Both the position numbers and the translations under genes were made by a program. The notes beneath the pieces were generated by a model. That model did not search any database and was not told the origin of the DNA. It saw only the letters and a list, made by a program, of their open reading frames with translations. Positions 5,802-9,893 of a DNA stretch of 9,893 nt are shown piece after piece. This DNA comes from an uncultured Lysobacteraceae bacterium (lineage in GTDB: Bacteria; Pseudomonadota; Gammaproteobacteria; Xanthomonadales; Rhodanobacteraceae). The DNA is taken from contig CAMLLF010000085.1 of assembly GCA_946480705.1 (NCBI GenBank), positions 1 to 9,893 of the forward strand. The letters are read 5' to 3'. Numbering within the stretch: the first letter of the stretch is position 1; every line of letters begins with the position of its first letter.

Positions 5802-7220
5802 GTGCTGACGATCAAGCGACGACTGTTGCTGAGCCACCTGGCGGTCATCCTGCTCGGCGCGGGCGCGCTCGGCGCCTACATGTACTGGGCGGTCTCCAAC
5901 CAGATGCTCGACGCGGTCGCGCAGCGTCTGCTCGACAACGTCCGCCTCGTCGAATCCGCGCTCAGTCTCGACGACATCCGCGCGCTCGGCGACCGCGCCG
6001 ATTCGAGCGCGGGGGATCGCATCGCCGGCCGCCTGCGCGCCGCTGTGCGACTCAATGCCGATCTCGCGAGCGCCTACGTCGTCGAGCCGCTCGGCGATTC
6101 GCAGCGCGTGCTCGCAACCAGCGTCGCCGACGGTCGCGGCGGCCCGGATTTCCTGAGTTTCGAAGAGGTCGGCATGCTGCGCGGCGGTATCGACCGCGCG
6201 GTCGTCAGCGACATCCGCAGCGCCGCGAGCGAGCGCGCCGAACTGACGGCGTTCGCGCCCATCGGCGCGGCGCCGCATGCCTACGTCGTCGGCGTGCGCC
6301 TCAACGCCGACAGTCTGCAGCGCAGTCTGAATCTGCTGCGGCTCTCGACGCTCGGCGCGATCCTGTTCGGCGTGCTGCTGGCTCTCGTGCTGTCGCGCCT
6401 GCTGGCCGAACAGCTGCAGCGGCGCATCCGCGCGCTCGGTGAGCGCTGCCGCGCGCTGGCCGCCGGCGAGCCGTCGCCGACCGGACAACCGCCGATCGGC
6501 GACGAGTTCGACCGCGTCATCGCCGATTTCGACGCGACCGCGCAGCGCCTCCGCGAAGCCTCCGCGCAGCGCGAGGCCGCGTTGACGGCGCTGACGCAGG
6601 CCAACGCGCAGCTCGAAAGCCGCGTCGAGGAACGCACGCGTGCGATCGAAGACGCGACGCATCAGCTCAAGAGCGAGATCGAGAATCGCCTTCAAGTCGA
6701 GGCTCTGCTGGCGGAGGCCGCGCTGACCGACGGCCTGACCGGTCTGCTGAACCGCCGCGCGATGCTCGAGATGCTCGTGCAGGCCGTCATGGCGTCGCGC
6801 GGCAACGGCGGCTTCAGCATGATCCTGGCCGACGTCGACCATTTCAAACACATCAACGACCAGCACGGTCACGGCATCGGCGATCAAGTGCTCGCCGCGG
6901 TCGCGCGCGAACTCGAACTGCTGCAGGGCGACAACCGGCACGCGGCGCGCTGGGGCGGCGAAGAATTCTTCATCCTGCTTCCGAATACGACGCTGATGGA
7001 AGCGTGTCGCCGGGCAGAGGAACTGCGCGTGCGCATCGAGCGCATGGTGACGCCGGTACGCGGCCTGCGCGTGACCGTGAGCCTCGGCGTCGCCGAGATC
7101 CAGCCCGGCGAGGTGCTCGACGACTGCCTCAAGCGCTGCGACCAGGCGCTCTATCGCGCGAAGGATGCCGGGCGCAACGCCGTCGTCGCCGCACGCGGCA
7201 ACGTGTTCGCGACGATCTGA
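5802..7220 (+). CDS. Membrane-bound GGDEF diguanylate cyclase
   Basis: A 472-residue signalling protein predicted to make cyclic di-GMP from two GTP. Order of parts: transmembrane helix (about 8-30), extracytoplasmic sensor region (31-175), second helix (178-200), HAMP-like linker (201-253), coiled coil (about 250-305, heptad-rich RVEERTRAIEDATHQLKSEI), and GGDEF domain (306-465). The catalytic domain looks active: LTDGLTGLLNRR (308-319), metal aspartate D344 in LADVDHFKHIND, and the active-site loop GGEEF at 385-389, followed by the conserved SLGVA (427-431) and ALYRAKDAGRN (449-459). The inhibitory RxxD site upstream of the loop is absent; GDNR occupies 376-379. The sensor belongs to no family I can name. 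It is monocistronic and divergent from nupC. Its GTG start is chosen from the purine-rich ribosome binding site. Confidence 0.93.
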   Translation: MLTIKRRLLLSHLAVILLGAGALGAYMYWAVSNQMLDAVAQRLLDNVRLVESALSLDDIRALGDRADSSAGDRIAGRLRAAVRLNADLASAYVVEPLGDSQRVLATSVADGRGGPDFLSFEEVGMLRGGIDRAVVSDIRSAASERAELTAFAPIGAAPHAYVVGVRLNADSLQRSLNLLRLSTLGAILFGVLLALVLSRLLAEQLQRRIRALGERCRALAAGEPSPTGQPPIGDEFDRVIADFDATAQRLREASAQREAALTALTQANAQLESRVEERTRAIEDATHQLKSEIENRLQVEALLAEAALTDGLTGLLNRRAMLEMLVQAVMASRGNGGFSMILADVDHFKHINDQHGHGIGDQVLAAVARELELLQGDNRHAARWGGEEFFILLPNTTLMEACRRAEELRVRIERMVTPVRGLRVTVSLGVAEIQPGEVLDDCLKRCDQALYRAKDAGRNAVVAARGNVFATI

Positions 7221-7598
7221 CGGAACCGATCTCCGGGAAACGTTTTCATCTGCGGCTGCAGCCCGGGCGCGCGGTCGTGCGCGGTCCGTCGCGCGTCGGC
7301 GCGGCGCCGCCGCAGTGCGGATTCTGCGGAGGATTCGAAGAGGCAACTTCCGCGTCAATGCAGAGCACGCCACGTTTGGCGCAATTCGAAATTGTGAACT
7401 AAAGCGCTGGCGCTGCATCGTCGAATGGTGAATCATCGGCGGCCGCACTCGAGCCCGGCCGCCTCGCAGCCGCGCGGGCAGCCTTGAAAGAGGCGGATTG
7501 CGCGAGCAACGCTATTGCAACGTGCGCGCATTAGTTTCGCGACCCGGCCGGCTGCGGGCGGGCCGCGGGGGAATTCGAACCACAATAGGGAGTCAGAA
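7221..7598 (+). other. 378-bp intergenic region with no recognisable gene
   Basis: No coding frame with convincing codon use is seen. The part from about 7330 to 7435 is less GC-rich than its surroundings. The palindromic core TTCGAA recurs as ATTCGAA at 7333-7339, 7384-7390 and 7573-7579. An 8-bp palindrome AAACGTTT lies at 7238-7245 and AGCGC-TG-GCGCT at 7403-7414. No hairpin followed by a T-run marks the end of the upstream gene. A TTGAAA at 7484-7489 could be a -35 for the hydrolase gene, but no good -10 follows at 16-18 nt. The ribosome binding site GGGAG at 7588-7592 serves the gene at 7599. Confidence 0.6.
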
Positions 7599-8636
7599 AT
7601 GCGCATCATCGCAACGATGATCGCGGGCGCGCTTGCGCTCGCAATCGGCGGTCAGGCTCATGCCTGGTCGCAGGAAACGCACCGTCGCATCGTGCTCGAC
7701 GCCGTGCAGTACATGAAGAACAACCCGGCGACGACGCGCTACGCGCAGCTCGCCGCCTGGGCGCAGAGCGCCGGCATCAGCGTCGACCAGCTCGCCCAGG
7801 TGCTGGGCCAGTCGGCCTACGACGTCGACGATTTCGCCGACACCTACATCTGCGGCGCGATCACCGGCGACTGCGTGCGCGCCCCGCTCTGGTCGACGAC
7901 CTCGTCGTTCGTGAACTACAGCTCGTACTGGCATTTCCAGAACCACACGCGCGGCAGCGACGTGCACGGCAACGATTTCGGCGGCTACAACTACAGCCAG
8001 CTGACGCAGGCCGGCGACGTCGACGAACTCGCCGCGGGCTGGCTCTGGAACGATCATCTCGACGACGGCAGCGGCGGCATGAAGGGCTGGTTCTCCGACG
8101 GCTCGAAGTACAACACCTACGGCATCACCGAAGCGCGCTACCGCATCGGCACGTATTCGACCTCGTCGATGTACCAGGACTACCAGAACTTCCCGTTCCA
8201 GCCGATCGACAACCTCGGTCAGTACTGGTGGTCGCAGTTCCTCGCCAGCCCGACGCCGCAGACCGTCGGCTACGTGCTGCACGCGACCGACCTGCTGCAG
8301 CCGCACCACACCTGGACCGCGAGCGGCAAGAATCACTCCGGCTGGGAAACCTGGGTCAACGACTACTACTACAGCGAAGGCCTCAACAATACGGCGCTCG
8401 TGACGACCGCGCTCGGCGACGGCACGTTCACGAAGTGCGCGGGCACGACCGCCGCATCGGACATCCGCGGCGTGCTCACGCAGGGCGGCGCGTATTCGTA
8501 CCGCAACGGCGGCATCGTGCTGTCGTCCGAAGCGCACGCCGACCGCGTCCGCGTCGCCCGGCAGACCGTGCCGCACGCGATCGCGATGGCCGTCGTCGTG
8601 CTCGACTGCGCCGCGCTGCGCGTGGCGTCGCGTTGA
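7599..8636 (+). CDS. Secreted zinc-dependent phospholipase C / S1-P1 nuclease-fold hydrolase
   Basis: A 345-residue precursor with a Sec signal peptide (AHA|W, cleavage predicted after A22), so the mature protein begins with Trp23. In the tri-zinc phospholipase C / S1-P1 nuclease fold the N-terminal Trp is itself a zinc ligand, and the rest of the set can be matched: H28 (WSQETH), an aspartate among D75-D78 (YDVDDF), H112 (YWHFQNH), H228 and D231 with PHH 235-237 (LHATDLLQPHH), and H246xxxE250 (NHSGWE). The HxxxD usually seen in helix four is HxxD here. C85 and C92 could form a disulfide. The substrate may be a phospholipid or nucleic acid. The C-terminal 60 residues hold no known domain. The start ATG has GGGAG 7 nt upstream. 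It is immediately followed by, and coupled to, an exported prolyl isomerase. Confidence 0.85.
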   Translation: MRIIATMIAGALALAIGGQAHAWSQETHRRIVLDAVQYMKNNPATTRYAQLAAWAQSAGISVDQLAQVLGQSAYDVDDFADTYICGAITGDCVRAPLWSTTSSFVNYSSYWHFQNHTRGSDVHGNDFGGYNYSQLTQAGDVDELAAGWLWNDHLDDGSGGMKGWFSDGSKYNTYGITEARYRIGTYSTSSMYQDYQNFPFQPIDNLGQYWWSQFLASPTPQTVGYVLHATDLLQPHHTWTASGKNHSGWETWVNDYYYSEGLNNTALVTTALGDGTFTKCAGTTAASDIRGVLTQGGAYSYRNGGIVLSSEAHADRVRVARQTVPHAIAMAVVVLDCAALRVASR

Positions 8637-9893
8637 GCGCGTCGATTCCGACGGCACTGTTCACGCCGCGCGTTCGCGCGCGGCGTGTCGGCGCCTGGCT
8701 GCTGATGCTCGCGGCGACTGCCGTCGCCGCGCACGAACCGGCCCGGGTCGCGGCACCGCCGGCCGTCGCCGCGTTGCCGCCGCTCGCGCTCGGCGCCGAT
8801 GCGCCGGTCGCCGATATCGACGGCGCGCGCATCGGCCGCAACGCGCTGGCCGTCCTGCAGCGCTATCGCGCGCTCGAAGGCCGGCAGGTCTCGACCGACG
8901 ACGTGCTGGCGGAAATCGTCGAGCAGCGTGCGCTCGCGCGCCACGCCGCCGCCAAGCTCACGCGCGATGCCTTGTTTCCGGATCTGCGCGTCGCGTTCGC
9001 TCCCGAAGTCGCGGCCGACGACAAGCTGACCGGCGTGCTGCGCGCGGTACTGCGCGAACCGCTGGAGCGCGCGCTGGCGCGGAAGACCGGCGACGCGCTG
9101 GAGCGCGTGATCGTGGCCTCGCCCGCGCCGACCGCGGCGCAGCTGCGCGAGGTGCTCGGCGATCCGGCGAAGATCCGGCTCGAGTACGCGCTCGACGGCG
9201 ATGCGGCATCCAGGGCGGAGGCGCTGGTCGTACTGCGCTACCGCGGACTCGACGAACGCGTGCGCCAGCTCACGCTGGCCGACGTCTACGCGCGCCAGAA
9301 CGTGCAGGGACGCATGAGCCTGCACGCGCTCGATACCGAATTTCTCGTCGCGCAGGCGCGCACGCGTGTCGTCGCGCTGCTCGTGCAGGAATGGGCGCAG
9401 GGCGCGATCGGCGCCGACGCGGTGAACGAACTGCGCCGCAACCTGCTCGATCGCGAATATGCGCGCGGCCTGCGCGAGCACTACGGCCTCGGCGCCGACA
9501 TGCACGACAGCAACGCCTATCTCGACGGTCTGCGCCGCGGCGTGACCGCGGCCGAAATCGCCGCGTGGTACGCGGCGAATCGCGAGCGCTTCCGGCGCAT
9601 CGAACGTGTGCGCGCGCGGCATATCCGTCTTGCCGACGAAGCCACGGCGGCGCGCGTCGCCGCCTCGCTCGCCAAGGACGGCAGCAACTTCGCCGAACTC
9701 GCGCGACGCCATTCCATGGCTCCTGACCGCGCCGGCGGCGGCGAGCTCGGCTGGCTCGCGCGGCGCGACGACGCCGACTGGTTCACCGAACTCGTGTTCG
9801 CCCAGCCGCCCGCGCGCAACGGCGCGCCGGTGCGCGAGCCGGTGGCCGCCGACATCGCGGCGCACTGGGAGATCGTGCGCGTGGACGAACAGC
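8633..9893 (+). CDS. Exported parvulin-type peptidyl-prolyl cis-trans isomerase (3' end beyond the window)
   Basis: At least 420 residues, still open at the right edge. A basic N-terminus (RVRARR, 13-18) and hydrophobic stretch AWLLMLAATAVAAHE (21-35) form a signal peptide or anchor, so it works in the periplasm. Residues about 55-315 resemble the helical SurA/PpiD-like chaperone arm but are weakly conserved. The parvulin (PpiC) domain starts near 325: RARHIRL (327-333), FAELARRHSMAPDRAGGGELGWL (353-375), and ELVFAQ (386-391), with AHWEIVRV near the end in place of the usual GxHIIxV. TTG at 8633 overlaps the hydrolase stop codon (TTGA). It is the only start that includes the whole signal sequence; ATG 8705 falls inside the hydrophobic stretch. 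It probably helps fold exported proteins, perhaps its coupled neighbour. Confidence 0.85.
   Translation, partial: MSASIPTALFTPRVRARRVGAWLLMLAATAVAAHEPARVAAPPAVAALPPLALGADAPVADIDGARIGRNALAVLQRYRALEGRQVSTDDVLAEIVEQRALARHAAAKLTRDALFPDLRVAFAPEVAADDKLTGVLRAVLREPLERALARKTGDALERVIVASPAPTAAQLREVLGDPAKIRLEYALDGDAASRAEALVVLRYRGLDERVRQLTLADVYARQNVQGRMSLHALDTEFLVAQARTRVVALLVQEWAQGAIGADAVNELRRNLLDREYARGLREHYGLGADMHDSNAYLDGLRRGVTAAEIAAWYAANRERFRRIERVRARHIRLADEATAARVAASLAKDGSNFAELARRHSMAPDRAGGGELGWLARRDDADWFTELVFAQPPARNGAPVREPVAADIAAHWEIVRVDEQ

Noticed and set aside
7250..7315. A GC-rich fold after the diguanylate cyclase as a terminator or small RNA
   Set aside because: Only a short CTGCGGC/GCCGCAG pairing with a long loop and no T-run; not distinguishable from background in such GC-rich DNA.
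5628..7448. A 606-codon minus-strand open frame
   Set aside because: Antisense of the diguanylate cyclase, whose domains are unmistakable on the plus strand.
8369..9865. A 498-codon minus-strand open frame
   Set aside because: Antisense of the hydrolase 3' end and the parvulin-type isomerase; composition is typical of a shadow frame.

Overview
This is a GC-rich window (codon third positions are almost all G or C) from what looks like a gammaproteobacterium of the Xanthomonadales, perhaps a Rhodanobacteraceae-like organism. That placement is an inference from gene style, codon use and a purine/pyrimidine-rich intergenic repeat; no rRNA or other marker gene is present. I see no tRNA, rRNA, CRISPR array, transposase or integrase.

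Layout. (1) Positions 1-1974, minus strand: a tRNA-dihydrouridine synthase of the DusB type, then a CDP-alcohol phosphatidyltransferase-family membrane protein, then an ATGA-coupled reading frame that runs off the left edge and is not securely identified. (2) 2140-2661, plus strand: a small exported protein with an NTF2/SnoaL-like appearance. It is separated from dusB by a perfect 24-bp inverted repeat; a diverged copy of the same repeat lies at its 3' side. (3) 2713-5562, minus strand: a compact cluster of a NupC-type concentrative nucleoside transporter, a small two-helix membrane protein 4 nt downstream, and a ribokinase-family sugar kinase. Its logic is nucleoside uptake followed by phosphorylation of the released ribose or of the nucleoside itself. 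(4) 5802-7220, plus strand: a membrane-bound GGDEF diguanylate cyclase with an extracytoplasmic sensor, divergent from the transporter; a 7+7 bp palindrome and a TATACT hexamer lie in the shared upstream region. (5) 7599-9893, plus strand: a secreted zinc-dependent hydrolase of the phospholipase C / S1-P1 nuclease fold. It is directly coupled, with stop and start overlapping in TTGA, to an exported parvulin-type peptidyl-prolyl isomerase that is cut by the right edge.

Most of the window is ordinary chromosomal housekeeping and accessory metabolism. The points most worth a second look are the repeat family at 2044-2114 and 2675-2712, the translationally coupled hydrolase/isomerase pair, the roughly 100-residue insertion in the nucleoside transporter, the altered metal-site aspartates in the CDP-alcohol phosphatidyltransferase, and the missing inhibitory site in the diguanylate cyclase. 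I found no convincing wholly new multi-gene system; the hydrolase/isomerase pair is the closest candidate.
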